From contig JBITNC010000001.1 in assembly GCA_050084985.1 (NCBI GenBank), forward strand, positions 126,542,001-126,606,000: a stretch of DNA of 64,000 bases, in the 5' to 3' direction. Each line of letters begins with the position of its first letter. The first letter of the stretch is position 1. The notes beneath the pieces were generated by a model. That model saw only the letters and a list, made by a program, of their open reading frames with translations. It was not told where the DNA came from and did no database searches. Shown here piece by piece: positions 21,004 through 33,559 of the stretch. The stretch comes from Nageia nagi (lineage: Eukaryota > Pinophyta). A program made the position numbers and the translations under genes.

Positions 21004-23280
21004 GTGCTAAGATTTGAATCTATGAGAAGCTAAGTACAAAAACATGTTAAATAATAACTAATAATCGATAATGATAAATGATAGTAAAATTGATCAAGAT
21101 GAGAGATGGTTTTGGTGCATGGTAAGTCATATAAGATCATACTAATCACTTAACCTAATTCTATTTTTGATGCATGATAGCCATATAATACAGAATTAAG
21201 TATCATGAGGATCCAACAAAGTTTGATTTCTATGCATGATAGGCTGTATAAGATGGAATTGAACCTCATGATAATGACCCATGAAAAAATCTAACAAGTG
21301 TATTAAATAGCCATTATAATGATAAATGAAAAAATTTAAATTTAATGTAATCTAATCTAAGTAAAGAAAGGGAAATGATCTCTCCTTTTCCCTAGTAGTC
21401 GAAGGGTGTGAGCTTTGCTTTGCCCAAATAGTTGAAGGGTATCTAACATTACTTTGCCCCACTAGTTGAAGGTAATGATCTCTACTTTGCCTTAGTAGTT
21501 GAAGGTGTATGACTCTAATTTATCCCAATAGTCAAAGGGTGATGATTGTAGGTGCAAATACCTACCAAGTGTATGATAGTAGCATGTAGGCATACAATGC
21601 CTAAACAAAGAATGAAAAAGTTGGACATAATGGCATCTGAATATGTTGATTGCCAATTAATCATATTGAGATAATAATCATTTAGTGAACATTCATGATG
21701 CAAGAAATGTTGAGAATGAATCCAACATGCCCTTGATGAAGCAAATGATGTTGTTCTTGCTAAAATTATAAAAAATTTAATCAATTTTAAAATCATGTGT
21801 GAAAATCTCCACCTCAAATGAGAAGGTATGATTGATGACAAGATGGGATATCTAACCATTTGATTTAATAGATCAAAACATGATGATCATGACCAAAGGT
21901 TTACAAGGTGATACCAAGACAAGGAAAATCATTTGGTAACTATAGGTCATCGATCAACTAGGGTTGAGAAAATCATCTGAATGATTAAGGATCATCCAAA
22001 TGATTTGATTAGGGCCAAAATATAAAATAAAAAGCAAAATGATAGAAGTGACTATTTACTTTTATTATTGGCTAAAAAAACTAAGCAACATATGTCTTAA
22101 GATTAATAAACTTAGAATATGAAGACACTAATATTGATGGTAATATAGAGGGAGTAAATTAACTTATGAGAAAATTATTGATAATTGACCAATGGACCAA
22201 GAGAGATGGTGGCATTGGGACCAAGGGGGCCACTTGATGAAGACCTACCAACCAAGAAGGTAGGCCACCTAACACCCATTTTTGTTTTCTTATTGCTTTA
22301 TTTTGAATAGTTATTTTGAACTAGAAGGTGTTAAATAATGAACTGAGGAACAATGTAGTAAGAGGTACCCACACTATTAACGTATTTGAAAATCCCATAA
22401 TGACTTGACTAGATACCATGAAACAAAAATGTAGGGAACTATTAGGGTTTGAATTCCCAAATATAATGACCCAATTTTTATTTACCTTACTATATATACC
22501 TAAGAATAATGTAATAAGAGTGACTTAAGTGATGATCATAGACTGATAAAAACCTTTACCACCAAACACTAGACAAGATTTAAACATAAACATATAGAAC
22601 ATCATGAGAGTTTGACACCTAACAGCATGTCAAAACTAGAATAGCTTGACCATGGCTATGAATTGAAGACCAACAAAACAATATCCAAAACTATAGTTAC
22701 ACCATGCAATATTAATGAAAAACTCTTTCATAGTTTTAGACATGTCGAATAGGGCACTCCCAAATACAACAATTTAATGGAAAACCTTTGCAAAATACCT
22801 ATTTGATAGAATAGATGTTTATGCACATTGAATTTTTTTTATTTCTTGGAAGTTTTATGCATCATTAAAATTATAAATTTGTTATTCTATTAGGGTTTAT
22901 TTTTTTAATTTTTATACTCTGCAAATCATCTAGCACCCGAAAAATCTAATTTAGGGGTCATTTGGGTGAAGGATGACTACACAAATCATTTTGATGACTA
23001 GGCTAGTCATATGAAACTTAGACAATTAAGTTAATTGAGTCACCCTTGACAAGGATGATTTTGACTTAGACAAAAACTCACTAAAAAGGAAAAATTAAAG
23101 CATAAAAAAACTCAAACATGCATAAAAGGGGACACTTAATACTAACATAGATATAGATACCACTAACTTAGAAGTAGAAAATGCAAAATTGATTGATAAA
23201 CATTGATAAACCTCAAAATTTATGCTAGATGAAACTCAAGCATAGTTTTGACCACTTTATATAAAGGTTAGAATAGTATT
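21004..23280. other. 3' non-coding part of the giant element
   Basis: No conserved frame was found. Phrases of the type GCCCCACTAGTTGAAGG..GATCTCTACTTTGCC recur at about 21390-21540 in degraded form. Otherwise it is A+T-rich. Confidence 0.35.
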
Positions 23281-23289
23281 AGTCTAGGA

Positions 23290-24790
23290 AGACTAGGATT
23301 GGCTAAAGCAATGAGGATTCTCTTGATCAAGGGAGATACATCATACATGATTGTGCTTAGGGAGCACTTCAATAGAGACATATTCATGTTCCTACTCCTA
23401 AAAGTGGAGATGACCATGACACTTGAGTATGTCTACCATATATTTTGGGTATCACTGGAGGGTGAACAATTTATAGTGGTGATAGATATATTCATGATAC
23501 ACCCATATGTAGGTGAGGGCTATAGGACCTGGGACCTCTTAAATGGAGGCATGCTCATCACACCTCTCTATCAAGTAGTTCATCTAAGATGATGAGAGTT
23601 CATGATGCTATTGATCTCATCATTTATGCTACCTGATTTCTTGGGAACCAATTTTTCTTAGAACATGTTCAAGATCATGATAATGATGGTACAGGAGAGC
23701 ACTATCTTCGCATGGGGGCCAACACTACTAGCCTAGATGTACGATGAGCTAGTGGTAATAGCTTAAGGGAGGAGATGTGTGATCATCTCACTAATACTCT
23801 AGGTGTTGGCCTAGGAGGAAATTTGGTTGGGGAGGCCAAATGGAATTACCATAGTGGTACATACAATAGGGATGATAGATGACATCCCCACAATAGCAAA
23901 ATCAAAGATTACATACATATGACGATGGGGACTTGAGTAGGAGAGACCTAAGAGACACCCCCATAAGGGTCAAATAGAGTGGTATAGGGACATGTTGGTG
24001 GACTTGTAGCCTTAGGATGTTATATATTAACCCTACTAAGGAGGACTTAAGAGGGGAGTAGGCCAACATGTAGCTAGCACAAGATTTTAGGATGTGACAT
24101 GTTAGAAGTCATCATGTTAGATACATTGAGATATTCCACTTTGAGAAGGTGTAACACCAACATAGGCTAATTTATAATGTATCTCCTAAGCTAGTCCTAT
24201 ATGGGAGGTTAGATAGAGATACCCTAGATAGGCCATGACTAATATACATAGATCCAAATGTAGCACTAGATGTGCCACTAGTGATATTTATAGTACATGA
24301 TTTAAGGATGACCTCTAGATATGATGTGTAGTGGGCCCTTGAAAGGGACTAGCTACTTGTATGGATTGTATTGGAGAGACAAGGGAAAACACCCCCTATA
24401 GACCCTTGGGTGTCTAAGGGTGGGGTAGGCCTAGGTGGAGAGGGTGAGGTGGTTGAGGAGGAGATAGAGGATGAGGGTAAGGAGGATTCTCAAAAGGAGG
24501 TAGAGGAGTAGAATGCTCTCAAGATGGACACTAACATGCCATACCAACCATATCAAGAGCAAGGTGAGGGATAGGAGGAGGTTGAGTTCAAGAAATCCAA
24601 GTTCGAGACCCATGAGCTAGTAGCCAGGGTTAGAGACCTTCATTAATAATAGGGTCACATAGTACTAAGCAGAGCAAGATGTTCTTTAGGCATAGTTGGA
24701 TGCTATGAAGGAATATTTGGTAGTAGAGAAAGTTACTAGGGCTAAAGATTAGGCAACATGAGTAGTAGCTAAGGGTATTTTTGATAAATA
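23290..24790 (+). pseudogene. Antisense ORF relic resembling a plant mobile domain protein
   Basis: On the strand opposite to gag-pol, codons from 23299 read HFNRDIFMFLLLKVE, then MTMTLEYVYHIFWVSLEGEQ. This matches the plant mobile domain (PMD) pattern in which a TLxDVxxLLxLPxxGxP motif follows a hydrophobic segment. Further pieces follow after stops (LREEMCDHLTNTLGVG; acidic VVEEEIEDEGKEDS near 24440-24510; KKSKFETHELVARVRDL near 24600). PMD ORFs and antisense ORFs between pol and 3' LTR are both documented in plant LTR retrotransposons. Family assignment rests on a short motif. Confidence 0.42.
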
Positions 24791-26734
24791 AACATGGAAA
24801 AACTAAGGAAAATAAGATAAAATTCTATCAAAGTTTTACCATGATGGTGCATAAAATGAGGCAAGAGACATGTCATAAAGACCATCCTAAAATACTTGAT
24901 TTACACTGATCATGATAAATACAAACATAGGCTAAGTTAGAATGCTGCTAGAATGCAACCAAATTGGACCAAAACAAAATCCAAAGTGAAAATGACACTT
25001 ATGAAAAAAAGTAAAAAATTATGAAATTTGGCAAAAAATAACAAGCAATCACATTAACAATTTAACAAACTACCTTGATGATATGATATACAATAGTATG
25101 GTACAAGAATAGGTTCATATGATTCAAAAAATGGAGGTCATTTGACCTATTTCAAAATGTAAATGGAAGGTTACTTGGACTAGGGTGAGAACCCTTTAAT
25201 GGTCACTAAAAGTGCACTATTACAAGTATCCCAAAAAATAGCTAACAAAAATTGATCAAATGATGAATTTAGGTGAAGAAACTTGATGTATTATATTTCT
25301 TTAAATCAATGATTGAAAAAACACTAACAAATTCAAAAATAGATATGATTTGCTATGTTTAAAATGACAAAATTCCAAATTTTAAGTGTACCAAATTTTG
25401 AGACCTTTTTCCCTAAACCATAATCACCAATGAAATGTTTACAAAATAACTCAAAATGGTATGATATGATATGATAAGGCATAATGAGATAAAATATGGA
25501 CAATTTACAAGTCAATATTACAATGTGACATAGGTTGATATGTTAGGATGACTATGCGCTAGTGCACAAAGGGCCAACTTTAGTATTGAAATAAATGGGT
25601 GGCATATGACCTCAAACAAATGAAAATGACTTTATAGTGACACTAGTAGGAAAGTGAAGCTAATAAAATAGATTACTCATCAAATCATAAAGGCTTGGCT
25701 AGTTTGTAGAAGGAAAATGAAACCCAATTGTGATAAAACAACAAAGATACAAATATGACAAAATCAAACCAAAGGTGAAAGAGATAAAAATGACTATGAA
25801 CACAAGATTTAAATAACTACAAAAGAGACAAATAATGATCCAACAAAGCAAAGAAAGACTATCATCCACAAATTGATGCTATTCCATCGATGTCACAAAT
25901 CACAAATTTGTATGGCATTTCCCTCAAAAACCATGAGAGTTTGTAGTCTATGATCAATCCCATGGGAATAATTTTCATGCAACTTGATAGTTGAATGAGA
26001 CCCAAGTGGTTGTGTCATCACCAGGAATACATAAATTATGTATGGTGATAAGTGACAAAAATAGACATGCAAAAATATTAGGGATGGGGTATTTGCATGA
26101 GTAGGATACAAAGGACCTGACACAAAAAATAATCTAAAAATAGAAAATGATGCAAAAAAGATAAAACACTAAAGAAAATCATGACTTGGTCCAAATGAGT
26201 TATTTTATGGATGACTTCCACTCATGTACAGTACTATACTTACATTTTTTATGGAATGAAGATAATGTCTAACAACCCCAACTCAAATGAGAACTAAGAG
26301 CAGGGAAATAAAATGAAAAATGCAAGATGATGATGAAAGATGGAAAAGACATAGTGATACAATAACTACCACATGATAGGAAGATGAGTGACTGGTGGTA
26401 TCCATGCACCCAAAAAAGATAGGATTACACTAAAAAGTGTAGGACCATATAAGTATCAAATCCTGATGACATCATCAAAAAGGAATTAAAGTGATGAAAT
26501 AATAGAATTGGTACACACATAAGCCCAAGGAAATGACTACACATAAGCATGCCTTAGTACTTAGTGTAGGATAAATGAGTGACTAGAAAAAAATGACATG
26601 CTTCAATAAACAAAGAAAGATGACATGATGAGATGTAAGCATAAGCAAACTAAACTGACAAGCCAAACACACACACACAAAAAAAATACAACAAAGAAAG
26701 GAAAACTAAGCATAGAATGGATGAATATGGATGA
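24791..26734. other. A+T-rich region between antisense ORF and pol end
   Basis: There are no conserved frames on either strand, only short chance ORFs. It appears to be non-coding element sequence; part of it (around 26000-26700) has a loose counterpart at 46900-47330 in the second copy. Confidence 0.3.
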
Positions 26735-27990
26735 TGTTAATAGGCTCCAACTCTTCTTGTCCCTCTAGATATTTCAAATGATAGGCATATGTACTAAATT
26801 TCTTCTTAAATATATAAGGTCCTAACCAATTTAGTGGAAACTTATCTCAAAGAGGCTTGTCAAGATGTGATTATTGCTAATTCTCTTTAAGTACCCAATC
26901 ACCAATCTCAAATTCTCTAGGTCTAAACATTTTATTATACACACATTTCAACTATTCTTAATAGACCTTATTGTGTTGGATAGAGTTGAAATGTCTCTCA
27001 TCAAGAAGAGTGAGTTGATATAAATGGGATTATCTAGCATCCTCATTTGGAATGAGGCAGTGGAGTTGAACTCTCAAAGATGAGATCTCTAACTTAAGTG
27101 GCATGACTTACTCTATACCATAAGGCATAGGTGTTTTGATACTGGTGAGATAAACCCATAAGGCATATAGGAGATACTCATACCAATTTCTATGATTATT
27201 ATTGACCATTTTTAGGATTGTGATAATGGTTTTATGAGATGATTTTCCCTAACCATTACCCTAGGGATAATACTATGTGGAGGAGAAATGTTGAATGTTA
27301 TAACCATTACATGATGCTCTCATATGTTGGTCCTTGAAACTCAACTCATTATCTCATATAATCTTGTGTAGAATTCCAAACCTACAAATAATGTGAGTAT
27401 CAATAAAGTTGGAAATCTTAGGACCTAGTGGACACAAGTGGCTTAGCCTCAACCCACTTGGTAAAATACTCTATCATAGTGATAATGGACTTATGCTTTC
27501 CTGAAGAGGAAGGTACAAATTATCCTATGATATTAAAACCCCATTATGCAAAAGAACATAAAGACTAGAGAGGGTTAAATGTCTGAGCAAGTAGATGCTA
27601 CAAATTAGAATGCTATTGACACTTAACACAATTTTTGATATATTCTTGATAGTATTGTTCCATGGTAGGCTAGTAATATCCCATACTAAGAATATGTTTG
27701 GCAATGGAAGTTCCATTAAAGTTCCCACCACATATACCATCATGATAAGTTTGCATAGCAATAGCTTGATCATAGAGCTCTAAATAGCATAGAAGAACTC
27801 TATCATATGATCATTTATACACCACATCTTCTAATATAGCATAATAAGAAGCCTTTTGCTTGAATTTTCATTTCTCATTGATTGATAAGTTAGGAGGCAT
27901 GGCATCCCACTTTAGATACTCATGCAATTGATTATACCATAATTCATGTGGCTTTATAATGATCTTGTTGATTGATACCAAATAGATACC
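26735..27990 (-). pseudogene. Integrase of the giant element
   Basis: Near 27700 the minus strand reads MGYYWPTMEQYYQEY then CVKCQ (zinc-binding CxxC), followed by AQWGFNIIG-FVPSSSGKHKS and MIEYFTKWVEAKPL around 27520-27430. Pol ends with FPLNWLGPYIFKKKF and YAYHLKYLEGQEELEPINI at about 26735-26830, the usual C-terminal end of Tat integrases. Multiple stops and shifts are present. Confidence 0.82.
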
Positions 27991-28022
27991 TTAAGGTAAT
28001 AATGACTTAAGATTAGATTTTT

Positions 28023-28620
28023 TCAATCCACTATCTCTACATGTTGTATGTGCCTATGAGGATTAGGAGGAATAAGTGACCCTAACCATGCCATAGTGTC
28101 CACAAATTGATTATATGACCTAGGATCCATCTTAATCTTATAGTACTTAAAAAACATCAACAATTCTAATGCCACATCATTGTAAGTTTCCAAAAGCTCA
28201 TTATGAAATTGATAAGTGCCCAAGATCTAATTAACTATCAACTAAGAATCTCCATAAATAAGTAGTCTTTCCAATTTTAATTCTAAGGTTTTTTTAAGAC
28301 CCAAGATAAGAGCCTCATACTCTACATTATTATTAGTACATGGGAAGTCTAGTTTAAAGGAATATGGTATGGGGATGCCTTAGCAAGTGAAGAAAACAAC
28401 TCTATCCCTTCTCCCTTATTCACACCTCAACCCATCAAAGTACATAGTCATACATAGTCTTCCTAAGTGTTCATAGTCTAGTTTAAAGGAATATGGTATG
28501 GGGATGCCTTAACAAGTGAAGAAAACAACTCTAGCCCTTCTCCCTTATTCACACCTCAACCCATTAAAGTACATAGTCGTACATAGTCTTCCTAAGTGTC
28601 CACTACCTCCTTAATCTCAT
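28023..28620 (-). pseudogene. Archaeal-type RNase H of the giant element
   Basis: MYFDGLRCE opens the domain (about 28560 and again about 28440 because of a tandem duplication). FPCTNNNVEYEALILGL follows, then LIYGDS and LGTYQFHNELLETYND, ending with YNQFVDTMAWLGSLIPPNPH (28223-28023). The order and motifs are those of Tat aRNH. The first copy carries MYFNGL, an Asp to Asn change at the first catalytic position. Confidence 0.82.
28346..28603 (-). repeat. 129-bp tandem duplication inside the aRNH domain
   Basis: 28346-28474 is repeated at 28475-28603 with only a few differences. The length equals 43 codons, so the frame is kept and the catalytic-site segment MYF(D/N)GLRCE is doubled. Confidence 0.9.
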
Positions 28621-28649
28621 CAATAGTAAACACATCCTCATTAGGGAGA

Positions 28650-29900
28650 GTGATCTTAAGAGGGGTAGTAGCTAGAATAGGTTCCTTTTCCAATTGATCT
28701 GCTATAACCTAACCCTTGATAGACTTCTGATTAATAAAGATTAGGTCAAACTCTGAAAAGAACATGATCCATTTATTAGTGCATGTATTATGATATGCCT
28801 TTGTCATTATATACTTTAATGGGTCAACCTTAGAGATCATATAGGTAGTGTGATTTAACATATAGCATCTTCATTTCTTGACAACAAAGATAAGTGTGAG
28901 ACATACTTTCTCAATGTAGGCATACCTAAGCTAATAATCGATAAGTGTATGACTAATATAGTAGATAGCTTGCTCCTTCAATTGATCATTATTTTGTGCT
29001 AACATGACTCTTAGGGTAAAGTTAGTGGTTGAAAGATATAGATGAAAGGGGACACCATATTTGGATGGAATGAGAACTGAAGTATTGAGAAAGTATTTCT
29101 TGATTTCATCAAAAAAATTTGATAACCCTCATTTCTATCAATTTTAATCCCCTTATTTAGGATCTCATTAAACATTCAAAACTTTTTGGATAACTAATTT
29201 TGAACCTTTTTATAGCCTAAAGTTTTCCTAAAGACTTCTTAAAGTCCTAATGTCATGAGGCAAAGCCATACTAGTGATAGCAGTCATTTTCTTAGGGTCT
29301 ATTTCTATGCCTCTTTAGAAATAATGAATCCTAAAAATATACTTCCTAGGATTTAATCTGATATTGTGCTTGAGTAAATTTTGGAAGACCCTCTCTTACA
29401 CTTCCTAGTGCTAATAGCTTGTTCTATATTTAGCTAACATGTTGTCCACATAGTCCTCCATAATGTCATGCATCATTTCATGGAAGACATAAATCATAGC
29501 CTATTGATAGGTGGCACTAAAATTCTTGAGTTCAAAGGGAATGACCTTGTAATAGTAGGTCCCTCAAGGTGTAGTGAATGCAATATTATGTTGATCTTGA
29601 GGGGTGACCCAAATTTGATTATAGCCTAAGAAGCCATCAATGAGGGACAACATCTCATATCATATCATATTATCAACTAGGGTGTCTATGTTAGGCAATG
29701 GAAACTAATCTTTGGGATAAGCAACATTAAGATCTTAAAAGTTTTTGCAAACTCTAATATGACCTTTAGTCTTACCAATGGGGACCATGTTAGACACCCA
29801 TTGAGGATAATCAATATAATGGATGAACTTGGTGTCTAACAATTTCTGAATCTTGTATTTAATTTCAAGTGATCATATAAGATCAACCCTCCTAGGTTTC
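28650..29900 (-). pseudogene. Reverse transcriptase and first RNase H of the giant element
   Basis: From about 29880 downward the minus strand reads YKIQKLLDTKF, IDYPQWVSNMVPIGK, FPLPNIDTLVDN, MLSLIDGFLGYNQIWVTP and YYYKVIPFELKN, all RT signatures. The catalytic box is YVDN (29441-29452) instead of YVDD, so the second Asp is lost. Then LNPRKYIFRI, IEIDPKKMTAITSM and LRSLQGKLQAIKRF follow. RNase H below about 28990 is badly decayed. Confidence 0.88.
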
Positions 29901-31400
29901 TATTTTAAAGGCTTAGCATCCAATTGAGTGAAAATATTATGAACTACAACATTAGGATCCATACATGTCATGTCTTTATAACTATAAGAAAAGACCATAG
30001 CATACTTCTTCAATAGTCCTATGGCCTTTTATCTTTTTGACTTATATAAGATCTCCCCCAAGTAGACTATCTTGTGTTCATGGGATCATCACTAATATTG
30101 ATCTTGAAAGACTTCCCTATATGCATGTGGGATCCATCCTTTAGCTACTTGAATATGAAAAAGTATGCATATCATTATCTTCATCCAAACTATTGATGAA
30201 AGAAGTCAAGTTTGAAGATTTAGCTTCATCAAGGTAATCAAAAGAGAAAGATGCATCACCTAGGATAAGAGAAAGAATTGACAAAGGAGAAGAGAGATCC
30301 ATAGATAAAGGACTGATAGAATTGTGTGAGTTGAAATCCAAAAGAGGGAAAAAAGGTGAGTTGAAATCCAAAAGAGGGAAAAAAGGTGAGGGACCATCAT
30401 CAAAAATCATCAAAATATCCAATGCAAGCCTACATAAAGGTTCATGGAAAAAATATTTGGGATGGAACACTTGGAGGCATGAGGACTAGATGGACCAAAA
30501 CACAAATGGATGTCATGATCATCATCATGTACCATCTCTTCTTTTGGAATATTAACAAATTGTTATTCTATAGGTTTAATTTTAGTGTCACAATACCCTA
30601 GACCATGTTTATATTGATTAGATTGAAATGGGATGGAAAAAGCATGAACTTTTCCCTAGTCATATTTTCCTAGGCCATATCCTTGCTATTTCCATTTAGG
30701 AAAGAGTTAACACACTAATGTAAGACATGAAAGATTTTCTATTTTGGCACAAAATTTATCCTTGAGATGATGCTCAAGGGTAATGTCTTGGGGTGAGTCC
30801 ACATCCATGTAAACAAAGAAAGATTAGTTTGAATGTGAGCCTAGTGGGATGAGAGAGCCAAGAGTAAATGGGGATTCTAAAGGTCTCCCCAAGTCTTTTA
30901 TAGAGGGAATATGAAAAAGCACATCATCTATATGATACTCCCTCTTTATGAAAAATTCATACTTGATGATGTCAAAATATGGTGAAGTGATAAAGTTGAT
31001 AGGATATTAGTCATGAGGATCAGGACCAACTAAAGAGGAAGAGGGCTCATCTTCCTATAGTAAATTAAATACTGAACATGATGAAGAAAAATGGAACTGA
31101 CTAGGTGGAGGTACTCAATGATAAGATGGCTATGAAATCCCATGGATGGGTGTAGACAAGGTCTAATGATTGGAAGAAGGTTGTACATAATCCTTAGGTG
31201 ACTTACCCTCATAGTGTATAAAGGTATCCATGCCTCAGAGAGATGAAGAGGAACCAGACTAAATAGGATAGAAAGTTAAGGATGAAGGTTCTTATGAACA
31301 TGACAACATTGAATTAGGATGACTATTCATAAGAATGGTGATAAGAAAAATATGCCCATAAGGCATCTAAGGGGACTCAAGAGAGAAAGCAAAGTTATAG
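29901..31400 (-). pseudogene. Protease-RT linker of the giant element
   Basis: One minus-strand stretch stays open for 109 codons (30470-30141), rich in S, D, F and P and ending in acidic residues. A perfect 30-bp duplication (30326-30355 and 30356-30385) doubles the peptide FPLLDFNS. Linkers between protease and RT in Tat elements are typically long and poorly conserved, so the assignment is by position. Confidence 0.4.
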
Positions 31401-31820
31401 TGATTAAAGGGGTTTAGATCACCTATAATGAAATGGGCCATTCCATTATGTAGATACTTCAAAAATCTATGAAAAGTAGATGAAACTACCTCCATGTACT
31501 CTATCCATAGTCAACCTAAAAGAAAATTATACTAACATATCACCTTTGACTATATGAAAAGTAGTTGTAATTTATCTGACTCCAACTTTGATTAGAAGAA
31601 TATATGTACCCATGGTTGTAGCCAAAGTATTATTAAAGGCCCTAATAGTAAGTATAGGAGAATTCAAAAACTTCATAGGAACCTTAAGTCTCTCAAGTGC
31701 TACTAAAGATATAAAATTAATTGCAAAATCATTATCTACCAAGACTCTCTTTTATAGATAAGAATCCATGAAAGCTACAATATACAAAGCTAGGTGCTTT
31801 GGTTTATCAAGAGGGAAATG
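31400..31820 (-). pseudogene. Aspartic protease of the giant element
   Basis: Minus strand: KRVLVDNDFAINFISLVAL, with the active-site triplet changed to D-N-D, followed by ILTIRAFNNTLATTMGT and ILLIKVGVR. This flap and beta-strand order matches retroviral-type proteases of gypsy elements. A close relative occurs at 47720-48115. Confidence 0.7.
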
Positions 31821-32966
31821 TTGAATTTCATCTTGAAAGAAAGTAATACTAGGCCTAGTAGTACTTTGAACAACCCCTATAAAATCTCCAAAAGAATTAG
31901 GGTTTTTGCTATCAAACTTAGTGGCCTTAAATATATTGTTTAAAGAATTCCTATATTTGGGGGATTATTACAATAAGTCCCATAGTGAAAGATTTTTCTA
32001 AGTAGTCCAAAGCTACTATTCTAACTAAATATATATAGTCACTGGTGCTCTAAGAGCTTGAGTCTGAATATAAACTCTAGGTTGAGGTAACAGTTGTTGG
32101 ATTCTCACTTCCTTATAAGGAGGAGGAGGTTCTTGATCATTACCTATATCTATTCTAGTTCTCACATAAATCATATTGTTGTCATACACCTCTATAATCT
32201 GATATACCAAAGGTGGATCCATGATACTCAAACTCATAGTTACATATTATATCAATGCCTCCCATAAAGGGAAATTTTGAATATATGTCATTAAAATCCA
32301 CTAACTCATGATTCTACCTAGGGTTATAATCATGAGTAACCTACTACATCACTTTTGAAGAGATCTAATTAACATTATTGTTATGCCTAGGCAAGGGATC
32401 CTAGAAAATACCTAGATTTTTGTTAAGTTGGGCTATTGGATTTTTGGTTGATACTTGCCCATTATATATTAACCATTGAATGGTTTCCTCAACTAATTGA
32501 ATTATTAGTATCATGTCCTTTCTATTGATGGTAAATATAATACTCATTATCTTTGTACCATGTTGTTTTCTCCCAATTAGGGACTTTAGGTTTAATTTTA
32601 GGGAGATTAATCAATTATGTATTTAAATTTTCTTTAATAATCCTCAATAGGCTCAACCAAGGTAGTCCAAGGTTTAATATGCCCTTTATATCAAGGTTTC
32701 CTAGGCCTATAAGCATCTAATGGATTATTCTAATTAGCATTTTATGTAGGTCTTTCTTGTGTCTTATGGTTACAAAGGTGGATTAACCCTAGGTGGCTAT
32801 GGAGGAGCTAATTGAACCATGAGCTATGTTGGAGGGACCCAATGAGACACTTGGTTACTTTGTAGTTTCTAATATGAAGTAATAGGATTATTTACATTAT
32901 TACAATGTTTCAAATTATTATTTTCCTTGTTTCTATGTTTGATCTCACCATCCTAAACCTTGAACC
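31821..32966 (-). pseudogene. C-terminal part of the giant element gag
   Basis: Decayed minus-strand coding sequence between the protease and the copia insertion, including a 70-codon open piece (32237-32025) with IDIGNDQEPPPPYKEV. No zinc knuckle was made out. It is assigned to gag by continuity with 38075-40162 across the copia insertion. Confidence 0.5.
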
Positions 32967-32971
32967 CTTCC
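32967..32971. repeat. Target-site duplication CTTCC, left copy
   Basis: CTTCC directly precedes the copia LTR and recurs at 38075-38079 after the other LTR. Confidence 0.92.
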
Positions 32972-33529
32972 TGTTAGGATTTAATAAGTTTATATAAGCA
33001 AGAGCATTCACAATTCTTCTGGTCCTTGGCAAAAAGAAACAACATTTAAGCATACTACTGAAATCAAACAACCATGAACATCAATCACACAAGAGAGACA
33101 CAAGAGATAACGTGGTTCACCCAGTGTAGGCTACATCCACGGAGAAGCTTTCAACCCTTTTGCATATCATTCTTCAAGTCCTCCAAGCAATAAACCAACA
33201 GCATAATCTTGCTACAACCTTCACTTTGGAGTTACAACAAAGCCTCACTACAATCTCTCTCACATACTATCTACATAAGACATCAAACGACAATCACAAT
33301 CTACTTCACAATTGCTGTCAAAACTACAATACTACATGCCTCAACTCAAGCCTCTTATTTATAGGTACAAACTAACCCAACTTAAACCCAAGTTGGATCA
33401 GGAAGGTTGTTAGGTAACCCCCAACCCTTCTATAACTGATAACCAGGTGTCATGGCTTCTTGGCAATTGAAAAATGAGAAAGAAACTGCTCTCTATTTTC
33501 TAGCCGATTGTAGTCTCCATTTTCTAACA
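32972..33529 (-). repeat. 3' LTR of the copia element (558 bp)
   Basis: It is nearly identical to 37518-38074. A TATA-like TTATTTATAGG is seen at about 33355-33364 (complement strand context). It shares the block GTTCACCCAGTGTAGGCTAC with the 5' LTR and, in diverged form, with 60172-60570. Confidence 0.96.
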
Positions 33530-33541
33530 ATCTCCCACTTG
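33530..33541 (-). other. Polypurine tract of the copia element
   Basis: On the minus strand AAGTGGGAGATT directly precedes the 3' LTR, a standard copia plus-strand primer tract. Confidence 0.85.
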
Positions 33542-33559
33542 GAGACTTCTTCCTCTGCA

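Noticed and set aside
21515-21859. 114-codon minus-strand ORF
   Set aside because: No conserved features, in the non-coding 3' part of the giant element; consistent with chance.
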